This document shows positions 37,306 through 47,040 of a stretch of DNA of 56,273 nucleotides, in pieces. Source of the DNA: Ascoidea tarda (nom. inval.) (lineage: Eukaryota; Ascomycota; Saccharomycetes; Ascoideales; Ascoideaceae); contig JAKTTS010000036.1 of NCBI GenBank assembly GCA_030560485.1, positions 1 through 56,273 on the forward strand, given 5' to 3'. The stretch's first letter is position 1, and each line of letters opens with the position of its first letter. The notes beneath the pieces are model-generated. The model searched no databases and was not told where the DNA came from. It saw only the letters and a list, made by a program, of their open reading frames with translations. A program made the position numbers and the translations under genes.

Positions 37306-39708
37306 TTATATATCATACAAACTATTTAAATATTCGCTACTATACTCACTTAGCTCGGGAAACAATTCTATAAATATTAAGTCAAGTAACCTGTATATCA
37401 AGTATTTGTTAACCTTAACTTCTTTGAAACTTTCCAAAAAATTATAAATTTTAATATCAGTTTTGGATTCAATTTCAAATTCTTTTTCGTGATCATCTAA
37501 GCTTTTATCATTCATATTGTTTGTTTTTGAAATCCTGTCATTTAGTACAAAAATTTTTATCCAGTTTGGTATTGTTTGCTTCATTATATTAAAACATTTT
37601 ATTTCTAATAGCCTTAATTCTTCTTCATTTGGTAAAATAGGAGGTGGTCCTAAATCATTATCATTTGGAAAAAGAACATTTCTGCCAATTTGAACCATTT
37701 CACTTAAAAACTCCTCATTTTTTAAAAATTTGTCAATTATCAATTTTTCAATTAAATTGTTAATTAGATTATTTAATTTCAAACTAATTTTTAATCTACT
37801 AGTTGATAAATTGTCAAAAATTTTACCCAAAAAATTCACATTATTTTTTTTCTGTTTTGAATTCAGACTTTTTGTTTTCAAATTATTTTTATTGGTTAAA
37901 TTATTTTCTTTGCGAAGTGGTTTTTGATCTGCTTTAAAAGTGTTCATAACACCTTTAGAGTTGTTATGATCATCATAGTCATTATAATCGTTATTGTTGT
38001 TATCATGGTTACTATCATCGTTGTAAAGACCGTTATTTTTATTATTGCAATCCATTTCGCCATATAATAATATACCTTTGTTCAATAGATTAAAAATTAG
38101 TACCAAAAAGGTGTTTTCATCACTTAAATTTAAAAAATTATTTAAAAACTTGAAAATATAACGACTAGTAATTGGAATAGTTTTATCAATTCTAGATTTA
38201 TCACTGTTTTTGATATTTTTGAATAGGTTTTTTGTTTTAAAATTTGAATTGATATTATTTTGCAAAACTTTTTTATGGCCCTTTTTATTTTTATCCAAAC
38301 TATTTTTATTGAATTTTTCAAGATCTAAAATGTAATTATTATCTTTTTTGTTATTATTATTAACAAGTGTATTCTTAAACCCGTTATTCTTAAAATTCAT
38401 TATAATACTCCTGACGTCAATAGAACTAGTTGCATTGGCAACTAATTTACTAATAGAAGTAAAGTATGATATAACAATATCTTTATAACTTTTTTTATTA
38501 TCAATTTTCTCATTAAACTGATCCATATTGCTTTGATTATCATTTGATAAATTTTCTTGAATCTTTTCGCAACAAGTGATTAATAGTTCATAAATTATGT
38601 GTGTTTGAGATAATTTTTCAACAATAACATTTAAAACTAATTTATTTAATAATATGGAAACAAAATTACTTGTGACTTTTGAGTCCAAATCTTCAAAAGG
38701 TAAAATGAGTGAAGTTAGTCCTTTGCTCAAAATTTGTAAATATTGATTTTCTAACATATTATCGGTGAAGCCATTTAAATCAAAACTAAACTCAATATCA
38801 TCATTTGAGTGTTTATTGAAAAAATAATCATGAAAAGAGGGAGATAAAGCAGGATGTGGATTTAAAAAATTAAAACAATCCAGTAAATTTTCAAATGGTA
38901 ATAATTGAGTATTGAAGTTCCTTTTGGAAAAAGAATAAATCGATAAATGATTGTTTAAAATATAAGGAATCTTATCAAAGATCAAATCAATTAAATTTAA
39001 ATTAGATCTCACTCTACTTTCTAGATTTCTTGTGACGTGAGCTACTATTGAGATGATTTCATTCAAAAAACTCTCATCATCAGTAATTTTTGTATACCAT
39101 TCATTAATAAAATTTTTAAACAAAAGTCCTAAAAAGCAGTATAAATCTAAATCTAGAACCGCAAAGGAAGTTAGAGCAGGCAAAAAGTCATTCAAATTTG
39201 AATCTTTAGAAGCAGTTGGAAAAAATATTTTTCGAACCAAGTGCTGTTTATATTCAATAGAGTCTTTAGTATAACTTGATTGAGATATAGGGCTATTATT
39301 AAAATTTTTAGAATTTTTAGAATGTCTAAAGAATTTCTTATTAGTAATGTTGTTATTGTTTTTATTTTGATGGTTGTGATAATTTTGATTTTGATTTATG
39401 TTTTGATTTTGATTCTGATTCTGATTTATGTTTTGATTCCGATTTTGATTATTATAATTGCCTTCTCTACTTTTAGAAACTAAGTTTCTATTGTTCAAAT
39501 CTGTGGAATCAATAGTGAAAGAAGAATCATTCTGAACTGTATAGATAGAGTTGACATTTTGTTTGGAGTATCTTTTATAATTTTTGTTGGATAACTTTAT
39601 TTTGGGAGATTTGTAAATGGCTTTTGACTTTTTAAAAGGAGATGAGGACCTGTAGTATATTCCATTGTCTGTGTTCAAAGGTTTCAAAAGCGATAAATGA
39701 GCACTCAT
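37306..39708 (-). CDS. NVJ3: PXA-domain protein, Nvj3-like
   Basis: PX-associated (PXA) domain protein. In yeast Nvj3 (YDR179W-A) sits at nucleus-vacuole junctions with the sorting nexin Mdm1. The PXA part (about residues 165-390) reads LDLDLYCFLGLLFKNFINEW, then YTKITDDESFLNEIISIVAH, RNLESRVRSNLNLIDLIFDK and IPYILNNHLSIYS. A later conserved segment LGPPPILPNEEELRLLE and a C-terminal helix bundle (YLIYRLLDLIFIELFPEL) are also typical of fungal PXA proteins (compare S. pombe Pxa1). The first 150 residues are basic, Asn/Gln-repetitive and disordered. No PX or RGS domain is seen. Its 800 aa is much longer than yeast Nvj3 (about 463). In S. cerevisiae NVJ3 sits by CSN9 near HMO1/RSM24, which supports the name. 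Confidence 0.75.
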   Translation of the reverse strand: MSAHLSLLKPLNTDNGIYYRSSSPFKKSKAIYKSPKIKLSNKNYKRYSKQNVNSIYTVQNDSSFTIDSTDLNNRNLVSKSREGNYNNQNRNQNINQNQNQNQNINQNQNYHNHQNKNNNNITNKKFFRHSKNSKNFNNSPISQSSYTKDSIEYKQHLVRKIFFPTASKDSNLNDFLPALTSFAVLDLDLYCFLGLLFKNFINEWYTKITDDESFLNEIISIVAHVTRNLESRVRSNLNLIDLIFDKIPYILNNHLSIYSFSKRNFNTQLLPFENLLDCFNFLNPHPALSPSFHDYFFNKHSNDDIEFSFDLNGFTDNMLENQYLQILSKGLTSLILPFEDLDSKVTSNFVSILLNKLVLNVIVEKLSQTHIIYELLITCCEKIQENLSNDNQSNMDQFNEKIDNKKSYKDIVISYFTSISKLVANATSSIDVRSIIMNFKNNGFKNTLVNNNNKKDNNYILDLEKFNKNSLDKNKKGHKKVLQNNINSNFKTKNLFKNIKNSDKSRIDKTIPITSRYIFKFLNNFLNLSDENTFLVLIFNLLNKGILLYGEMDCNNKNNGLYNDDSNHDNNNNDYNDYDDHNNSKGVMNTFKADQKPLRKENNLTNKNNLKTKSLNSKQKKNNVNFLGKIFDNLSTSRLKISLKLNNLINNLIEKLIIDKFLKNEEFLSEMVQIGRNVLFPNDNDLGPPPILPNEEELRLLEIKCFNIMKQTIPNWIKIFVLNDRISKTNNMNDKSLDDHEKEFEIESKTDIKIYNFLESFKEVKVNKYLIYRLLDLIFIELFPELSEYSSEYLNSLYDI

Positions 39709-39947
39709 ATGGACAAAATGTAGAACTGATGCTGCTGGACTGTGGAGATAAGGAGGGCAGTTTGAAAGCAGTGGTGGTTGAATTTATTGAGATTAATTCA
39801 CCTCCCACAAAAACAGATATATCCAAACAGACCGCGTGCAGGAGAACGCAGAAGTGCATTATTACACACGCGTATGCAGCAATACACGTACACTGCTTTT
39901 GCTGCTTTTCAAACAGACAATTCTACAGTTATATATGAAAAAAACGT

Positions 39948-41501
39948 TTATTGATCATTGGATTTTGTAAAATTTCTTGCTTTGGGTAATTTATCAAAGG
40001 TTTGATCGTAGGTGTAATATTCTCTTGGGTTTGTAACATTAATACCTCTTGGTTGGCAAATTCCTATTATTAAGTTAATTAAGCAGTTTTTGGTGTTGAA
40101 AACATTAATATAGGTATCATAAAATTGGCGTTCATTGTTGCTAGCATTTAGGTTTTGTTTCTTTATATGTCTTTTTGTCTTTAAATTTCGTAAGTACTCC
40201 TTTGTTGTCAAATTCAAAGCCTTTAGATAAAAGTGGTATAATAATAAAAGTAAAGGATAAGCCATTATTAAATGAGAAAAAACAACCAATATAATTGATA
40301 TAGGTTTTTGCTTAATGGTCTCTATAGTTGATAAGTTATGATTATAGTTGAAAAGATAATAATAAGCCAATGTGTTTAAATAAATGCTTGAAATTGAGGA
40401 AAATAGTAAAAAATTGAAAAAATAAAAATAATTTCTTGAACCAACACAATTATTTAACCAAACACAGTGATGATCCATATTGATGACACAAGCGTCACAA
40501 ACACTGCAATGGCTAATTCTTGGTGGTTTCCAGATTCTACAAGTTGAACAATATTTAACAGAGAGAGAGGGGTTTTTCAAGGAAAACATGTTCTTAGTTG
40601 AGTTATTTTGAAAATTTGGATTATGATGTAAATTATCTGAATAAAACAAAGATCTAGCCGGTAAATTAATTGTATTAAAATACTCATCAGGTAATTGAAA
40701 TAAATTGTCTGTTATATTTAAATTTCTTGGTAATACACCAGGATCAGTTGTTGAAGCCTTAAAAAACGAAAAAAAACAAATAAGCCAACAGTAAGCAAAA
40801 AAAACCACCAATATTGGAGATATATGATTCCAATACCACTTAGATAAAAATATAAAATATAGCAACCCAGGAACAAAAATCAATAAAATGGTTATGATGA
40901 TATAAGGCCTTTTGAAAAAATTATTAACTGTTCTGATTCGACCTCCAAAAAAAAACAAATAATTATAAATGTTCATTTTTTGATAATTCCTTATATTGAT
41001 ATTTGTATCAGTAATATTGGGAGTGTCGATTTTGCTTAAAATTTTATCAGAATTTGGATTGGTGAATAGCCATAATAGAAATCTTTCAAGTATATTTAAA
41101 TCTCCAGTATTCGGATTCTTTTTGTGGCTATTGGAAAGGGTATTATTGTTGACACTGTTATCATTATCGTTAGAATTAAGAGCATTTGTGTTGTTATTCG
41201 TATAGTCATCAATGTTCTGGTCATTATCGGTACAGTTGTTATTATAGAGTAAAGAGTCGTTGCCGGCAGTCTTGAACATGGTGCCGCCATCATGAAGGGA
41301 GCCAGCCTGCAAGATATCATCTTGGTTGAGATTTCGTTTCAACAATCGTTGCTTTTGGCGCTTCTCAAGCTTTCTTTGCTGTCTTAATATTTTGTTGTTT
41401 GGCGACTCAATCTTGGAGATTTCCTCTTTATCGGCAGAACGCAGCGTCTTGTGGTGGGTAACCATAGACTCGGGCAAGGGGCGATTAAACAATTTAGCCA
41501 T
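39948..41501 (-). CDS. ERF2: DHHC palmitoyltransferase Erf2
   Basis: Catalytic subunit of the Ras palmitoyltransferase in the ER membrane, partner of Erf4/Shr5. Four hydrophobic spans flank the zinc-binding Cys-rich domain: YCSTCRIWKPPRISHCSVCD, then MDHHCVWLNNCVGSRNY with the DHHC catalytic Cys. Erf2-specific features are YLFFFGGRIRTVNN before helix 1, TTDPGVLPRN in the loop, and the TTKEYLR segment (aTTxE) after helix 4. NPREYYTYDQT near the C-terminus fits the region that binds Erf4. The N-terminal 150 residues are disordered and Asn-rich, making 517 aa versus 359 in yeast. An E-box at 41602-41607 lies about 100 bp upstream of the ATG, next to an AGCAG-repeat purine tract. Confidence 0.94.
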   Translation of the reverse strand: MAKLFNRPLPESMVTHHKTLRSADKEEISKIESPNNKILRQQRKLEKRQKQRLLKRNLNQDDILQAGSLHDGGTMFKTAGNDSLLYNNNCTDNDQNIDDYTNNNTNALNSNDNDNSVNNNTLSNSHKKNPNTGDLNILERFLLWLFTNPNSDKILSKIDTPNITDTNINIRNYQKMNIYNYLFFFGGRIRTVNNFFKRPYIIITILLIFVPGLLYFIFLSKWYWNHISPILVVFFAYCWLICFFSFFKASTTDPGVLPRNLNITDNLFQLPDEYFNTINLPARSLFYSDNLHHNPNFQNNSTKNMFSLKNPSLSVKYCSTCRIWKPPRISHCSVCDACVINMDHHCVWLNNCVGSRNYFYFFNFLLFSSISSIYLNTLAYYYLFNYNHNLSTIETIKQKPISIILVVFSHLIMAYPLLLLLYHFYLKALNLTTKEYLRNLKTKRHIKKQNLNASNNERQFYDTYINVFNTKNCLINLIIGICQPRGINVTNPREYYTYDQTFDKLPKARNFTKSNDQ

Positions 41502-41667
41502 GGGCAGCAGAAGCAGCAGAGGAAGAAGAAGCGGAAAAGTGGGCAGTTTGAGGCCGCGCGTGAACGCTGCTCACCCGGCCGAATGGTTGGAGGCAGCAGC
41601 GCACGTGTTTGCTAATTATACGTGATTTCATGCACAAATGCGTTTATGCATCCACATGCACCTATCT

Positions 41668-44600
41668 CTACACAAATACATACTCATGCTTGTCGCTCAA
41701 ACTGGGAACCAACGTCACTCTCAAATCCATTCTGGGTGCGTATCTTCTTTTGCTGCCATGCAGCTCTTTTCCACTGTTTTCTTTACCATGTTTTGCTAGC
41801 GTGTAATTCTTGTCAATTGCAGCCTTTTTTCTTTTTTTTGGCATCTCACTCTCATTCAAACCGTCGTCGTTTTTATTATATCTCGAGAATTCTTCGAGAT
41901 CTAGTTTGATAGTGCTATTATTATTGCTAATCAATATGATTTTGGCCTTACTGACAGGTGTGCTTTTTGTTTTGATTTCGCTTGGAACAATCATCATGCT
42001 TGAGTACTTGTCAATACTGTTTTCTTTAATGTTTTCTCCCAATTCATGATTATGCTCTTCTTTATTTTCCATTCTATTTTTCTTTAGCTGTTCTGGTTTT
42101 TCACTCTTGTAATCGCTAGCTTTATCATCCATATACTTCAGATAAACTTCTTTTATCTCACCTTTACCTTTATTGCTGTCAAGTGAAACTAAATCAACAC
42201 TATCGTTATCATTTGATTGACTATCATTTGATTTTCTATTACTAGTATCAAAATCCTCTTCATCTTCAGTATTATAGTCCGAATTAAGTACTACCTGTGA
42301 TGAAATAGATTCTAAATCAGTCAAAGAACAATAATCAGAAAAATCGGAATTTTTGCTACTAATATTTGAAATAAATTCCATTCTTTCATTGTTGTAATTA
42401 TCGATATTTATGCTATCATGACTATGAGATGTTGGTTGTTTCTTAATATTAACCCTTTCTAATTTCTTTTCGTCCTCTGCTTTCAAATGTGTCTGGTTTC
42501 TCGAAATGTTATTGTTTATATAAAAGTTATGATAGTCATCGTTAATACTTGTACCAAATATATCATTTAGTTCTTCATTAGTATCATTTGTATCACTATT
42601 GAAGTTGTCATTGGATGAAGTAAAATCGATTAAGCCTATCAATTTTTCATCTTTAAACGTCAAATCAGAAAATGAATAAATATTAAGTATCTGTTTATCA
42701 TTGATTTCAACTGTACTTATATTTGAGTTAACAAAATGATCCAAAGAATTCAAACTTTTTAATAAATCATCTTTATTTTTGATTTCTGTTTTGATTTCAA
42801 TTAGGTTTTGTTTAAATTTTTCATTTTTTTTATTCTCAGGCACTTTATTTTTAGTTTCATATTTACTACTATTAGAAAAAACAGAAAAATCAACCATATC
42901 ATCCAATTGGGTGTAATTTCCAAAATTTGAGCTTGCAATCGATGATTTACTGCTATTTTTGGAATTTTTCAGTTTATTAATAATTGAATACTCATCACTT
43001 TCAAATCCATCACTATTTATGTTAATTTCAGGAATTTTTTGGTTTTGCAAAGTCATTGAGTTCAAATGAGAATCAATAACTTTGTTTTCAAAATTATTAA
43101 AATTATCAACATTGATATTCTTTGGAGAGATGGAAGCTTCAATTTGGTTTTTAGAAATATTATATTCATCTGCTTCATATTCAGACTCAGATTCACTACT
43201 ACTGTCATTATCGCTGTCAGGAATATAAAATCCGGCACTTTTAGATCTTCTTCTATTATTAACCTTCGCATTTAAAAATTCATTATTGGAATTATTACTT
43301 TTATAACACTTATCCTTATTTTCATCTCTTTTAGGTGTGTTATTTATTTGGTTTCCCAAATCATTTCTAACAAAACATTTTTCAGCAGAATCAGAATTAC
43401 AATCCCCATCTTGATAAACTTTGTTTCCACAAGCTGACATTGATATTGATCTACTATTATAATTAAATTTAAAACTATTTAATAAATTAAACCTTTCAAG
43501 ACCAGAATCAGTATCCCTTCCAAAAATTTCCTGTTTTAATTTTGTTTTATGAAAAGATTTAGAAGGATTATTATATAGATAATCCCTATTATATAGATAA
43601 TCCCTATTATATGTGTTAGTAAAATTTGATTTCAAGTCCTTGGTCTCATTTTGTATAAAAGCAGACAAATCATTAGCAATATTTGAATTGCTTGTGAGAA
43701 CTCTAGTTTGTTTTTTATTGTTATCAGTATTGTTTTTAATTATCGAAGAAATCTGTTTCAGATTAGGATTATGATGTTTTTTTTTCATTTGTTTTGTTTT
43801 TTCATTAAACATATCAATTGAATTTGAAATGTTGAATTTAAATCCACCAAATATAGGGTTCTTAATAGTGTCAGTTTGAGGATTAATTGTACCAAGTAAC
43901 CGGTTGGAATTTTGATTTGTGGTTTTGTAATTAATCGGCAGTGAATATTTATAATCGCGTCTAATTTCATTATTGTTATCATCACCATTATTGTTATTAT
44001 TATTATTATTATTATGATTATTATAATTATGATTATTAGGGTTGTGGTTGTTATTATTAAATTTAAAATTTTTAAAGTATTTTGAAACATAATGCTTTTT
44101 CAAATTGTAAATATCAACAGAATTATTATAAATTATATTGGGAATTGGAGAAGATGAAAATGATAAAAACCATAAATTGTTTTCATGGTTTTTTGAAGTA
44201 GAACAATTCTTGAAATAATTTAAAGAAGCAAAAGGAATATCCAAGTATTTATAACCAAGCTCATCATTAACATTGAGATCAAAATTGAAATTGGAATTAA
44301 AACTAAAATTAGAGTTAATGATATCATCATTAACTTTAACTATATTATCTATATCTAGAAATTTTGATAAATAATTGTTAATTAAAGCACCATGAGTAAC
44401 AAGTAAAAGAATATTCTTTTGAGGGGGATTATCTTTAGTATTAATGATTTTTTCTGAATAGTAATTTAATAAATTAAACATTCCATTATAGCATCTAATA
44501 TTAAACTGTAATAGTGATTCATTAAAGAGATAGTGGTTATGAAATTTATTTGGATCCCAATTGAAAACAAGAGCTATGTCATGATTCTTTGGTATACTAG

Positions 44601-45330
44601 ATAAAAATTGAAGAGCAGAAGATATTATTTCTGAATTAATATTGTTATTGTTTGAACTAAATAGATTATTCTCATCGTCCAATTTACTATCATAATGATA
44701 TTCAGATAAGAAAGAGTCGATTTTTAATGTGAATGAATAAGTAGAGTTTGTAATATTATTATTCTGGTTTAATAAAAAAGCTAGATGTTCTAATAAATAG
44801 TAAGATGTTTGAATGCATCTTAAATAAGGAGAAGTATGCACTACAAAGTTATATTTTATCTCAGTGTTTTGATTATTGGTGAACAATATATCAACGATCT
44901 GATTTGAAATAGAGTAAGATTGTAATAGACCTAGCTGATCAAAATCTAATAATGGTGAGTTTATTGTATTTATAGTAGCAGTGTTACTAGAAAGATTGTT
45001 AGCGCTGTCTATAATAGCTTTCAAGTCAGCTGTAAAATCAGCATGAAAAGAACGATCTAATTTTTTCAATAGGGAAATTATCTTTGATATGTTAGAAGAA
45101 GTCGGACAATCAATGGTGGATTGGAAGCTGGCATTAATGATATTATATTTTTTTAGAAAAGAAATACTGAATTGAAGTAAGTGTGTGAAGTTGAGATTAT
45201 CTGGCTGATGGGGAGTGTTTGAATTGGAGTTTAGGGTGGCTAATCGAGTCAAGACTTGTAACAACTGATTGTAGGTAAACAAGTCACTTCTAACAGCATG
45301 TCTTATTAAGAATATATCATCTATTTTCAT
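41668..45330 (-). CDS. Histidine-phosphatase-superfamily protein with long disordered tail
   Basis: Branch-2-like or PGM-like histidine phosphatase fold in the first roughly 390 residues. FLIRHAVRSD (Arg10-His11) is the catalytic loop, with Ala where most members have Gly. VVHTSPYLRCIQTSYYLLEHL is the SxxxRxxQTA helix with the second Arg. LLLVTHGALINNYLSKFL carries the second catalytic His. The remaining about 830 residues are low complexity, Asn/Ser/Asp-rich, with a short conserved-looking basic end (KRRYAPRMDLRVTLVPSLSD). The total of 1220 aa is far larger than typical family members. I do not recognise a named yeast orthologue. The conserved His and Arg positions suggest possible activity; substrate unknown. 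It lies between the two palmitoyltransferase genes. Confidence 0.72.
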   Translation of the reverse strand: MKIDDIFLIRHAVRSDLFTYNQLLQVLTRLATLNSNSNTPHQPDNLNFTHLLQFSISFLKKYNIINASFQSTIDCPTSSNISKIISLLKKLDRSFHADFTADLKAIIDSANNLSSNTATINTINSPLLDFDQLGLLQSYSISNQIVDILFTNNQNTEIKYNFVVHTSPYLRCIQTSYYLLEHLAFLLNQNNNITNSTYSFTLKIDSFLSEYHYDSKLDDENNLFSSNNNNINSEIISSALQFLSSIPKNHDIALVFNWDPNKFHNHYLFNESLLQFNIRCYNGMFNLLNYYSEKIINTKDNPPQKNILLLVTHGALINNYLSKFLDIDNIVKVNDDIINSNFSFNSNFNFDLNVNDELGYKYLDIPFASLNYFKNCSTSKNHENNLWFLSFSSSPIPNIIYNNSVDIYNLKKHYVSKYFKNFKFNNNNHNPNNHNYNNHNNNNNNNNNGDDNNNEIRRDYKYSLPINYKTTNQNSNRLLGTINPQTDTIKNPIFGGFKFNISNSIDMFNEKTKQMKKKHHNPNLKQISSIIKNNTDNNKKQTRVLTSNSNIANDLSAFIQNETKDLKSNFTNTYNRDYLYNRDYLYNNPSKSFHKTKLKQEIFGRDTDSGLERFNLLNSFKFNYNSRSISMSACGNKVYQDGDCNSDSAEKCFVRNDLGNQINNTPKRDENKDKCYKSNNSNNEFLNAKVNNRRRSKSAGFYIPDSDNDSSSESESEYEADEYNISKNQIEASISPKNINVDNFNNFENKVIDSHLNSMTLQNQKIPEININSDGFESDEYSIINKLKNSKNSSKSSIASSNFGNYTQLDDMVDFSVFSNSSKYETKNKVPENKKNEKFKQNLIEIKTEIKNKDDLLKSLNSLDHFVNSNISTVEINDKQILNIYSFSDLTFKDEKLIGLIDFTSSNDNFNSDTNDTNEELNDIFGTSINDDYHNFYINNNISRNQTHLKAEDEKKLERVNIKKQPTSHSHDSINIDNYNNERMEFISNISSKNSDFSDYCSLTDLESISSQVVLNSDYNTEDEEDFDTSNRKSNDSQSNDNDSVDLVSLDSNKGKGEIKEVYLKYMDDKASDYKSEKPEQLKKNRMENKEEHNHELGENIKENSIDKYSSMMIVPSEIKTKSTPVSKAKIILISNNNSTIKLDLEEFSRYNKNDDGLNESEMPKKRKKAAIDKNYTLAKHGKENSGKELHGSKRRYAPRMDLRVTLVPSLSDKHEYVFV

Positions 45331-45372
45331 GTTTATTGAATATTGAAACTGTAAAATAGATTACTGTGTTTT

Positions 45373-45402
45373 GATTAGATTAGATTAGATTCGATCAGAT
45401 TA
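45373..45402. repeat. GATTA pentanucleotide repeat
   Basis: Three perfect GATTA units followed by GATTC, GATCA and GATTA, about 45-70 bp upstream of the histidine-phosphatase ATG. Confidence 0.85.
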
Positions 45403-45559
45403 AAAGTTGAATCTTGAAGGAAGAGATGTAAAATAGAGGAATCTGTCTAAATATAAAGGAAAAAGACAAGAAAACGGAAGACGTAGAATTGGCATGTGAT
45501 AACCGATACCATCACGTGTAGGCCACTGCTGCTTCTGCTGCTTCTGCTGCTTCTGCTTC

Positions 45560-46798
45560 TCATTGCAAACGCTGCTTCAAATTACTCCACCATCCCTTGT
45601 TGTATATGTTTTGCACCTCGTTCTCTTCTGTTACCATTGTCAATCTTCGGATATTTTCGGTACCACGCAACACAAAACCTCCATCGATTGTAAGATACGT
45701 TTCATTGCTAATCTTTTCAAAATAGATTGTTTCCTGGTTCAAAGGTTGGTATCCGATGAACTTGGTATACACATTGTTCTCGCCATCGGTTTCATTTCGA
45801 ATTAGCCCAATCCTTCTTTCTCCGCTTTTTGGATGATACTGGAAAAGCAATTTCCCCTGAATCAAGTGGTTTATGAAATCCCATTTATCTGTTTCGCTGC
45901 TACTTTTTCCAGCTCCAATCAAATAGATATGGTAAAGTGTAAATGATATCACAACAACATCAAAACAAAACATCAAAAAAAATAAAACGATGATTTTATT
46001 TTTGTCATTGTCAAAACTAATCACCATAAAACTGATTTTATTTAAAACACCCTTAATAGCAAGTTCTTTATCATTGTGATCGTTATAATCTTTGATTATT
46101 ACATTAATTACCTGGGCCCAAACCAATTTTATTCCATAACTTAATATCAATCCGTTAGAAAATAAAAAATTTAAAAAAAACTTATAATTGCCCATCCCAA
46201 TACAATTATTCACCCATAAACAATAATGATCATAATAAATTATGCATTTGTTACAATTTGAACAGTGCTTGCTTCTACTGAGTTTGAAAATCGAGCAACT
46301 CAAGCAATAATTATTATCAAAAAAAATCAAATTATCATTTAAAAACACTTTCAGGTACTCTTCATAATTTCTAGCTGTCAATTCTTTAGCCTTTACAAAA
46401 ATCACCAAAAAAAAAGATAAATTTAAATTCAATATTAATGTTATTATTTGTACTTTATACTCTTTCAAATATGTCAAATAACAAACATCAAAAAAAACTT
46501 TAAACATTGTAAGATTTAAAGCTAAATAAAAACATGGAACAAACCAATTTTTCACCCTATCAAACACTTTTAAAACAATAAAATCTCGTGCCATTTTCAA
46601 TCGGTTCTGGTTATTAATTTTCTCATTGATTTTTGATATGATTCTTTTGACTTTCAATTTGATTTCATTGCCAACAGTATTATGGAACCGTGTCATCCTG
46701 CAATTTTTCGCCATCAGTATCTTACATGCTATGAGCACGATAATGAATAAACTAATAAGAATCGAAACTATCAAATAGATTTTGAACCATAATACCAT
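45560..46798 (-). CDS. SWF1: DHHC-family palmitoyltransferase Swf1 (with DHYC active site)
   Basis: S-acyltransferase that in yeast modifies Cys next to membrane spans of SNAREs such as Tlg1. The Cys-rich domain reads YCLSCSIFKLSRSKHCSNCN, then YDHYCLWVNNCIGMGNYKFF. The catalytic tetrapeptide is DHYC (residues 190-193; bases 46220-46231) instead of DHHC. Swf1 identity comes from the position of the domain after three N-terminal spans, and from SSSETDKWDFINHLIQGKL and NEVQNIYNKGWWSNL, which align with yeast NEQDKWYTIQEYMREGKL and IPNIYDKGTFLANL. It has 412 aa versus 336. An HNxNDK-rich insertion sits between helices 3 and 4. It is divergent from CCT6 over about 240 bp that lack an E-box. Confidence 0.88.
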   Translation of the reverse strand: MVLWFKIYLIVSILISLFIIVLIACKILMAKNCRMTRFHNTVGNEIKLKVKRIISKINEKINNQNRLKMARDFIVLKVFDRVKNWFVPCFYLALNLTMFKVFFDVCYLTYLKEYKVQIITLILNLNLSFFLVIFVKAKELTARNYEEYLKVFLNDNLIFFDNNYCLSCSIFKLSRSKHCSNCNKCIIYYDHYCLWVNNCIGMGNYKFFLNFLFSNGLILSYGIKLVWAQVINVIIKDYNDHNDKELAIKGVLNKISFMVISFDNDKNKIIVLFFLMFCFDVVVISFTLYHIYLIGAGKSSSETDKWDFINHLIQGKLLFQYHPKSGERRIGLIRNETDGENNVYTKFIGYQPLNQETIYFEKISNETYLTIDGGFVLRGTENIRRLTMVTEENEVQNIYNKGWWSNLKQRLQ

Positions 46799-47040
46799 TT
46801 TGATAGTTCTATATAAAATACCATATTAGCAGCAACTGTTTCTCATATTACCACTCATATTTTCGTTTTTAGGATAAATAATTTAGCAATGTTTAAAACC
46901 ACTGTTTATCAATTCCGCACAGGGTAACACATATCTTCATGTATCTGAAAAAATATTTCATTTTGAACATCAAACCGCCTTATATTAAAAGAGTAGCTAC
47001 TCAACTAATTATCAATCAATTGTCTTGTCCTTTTGTAATT

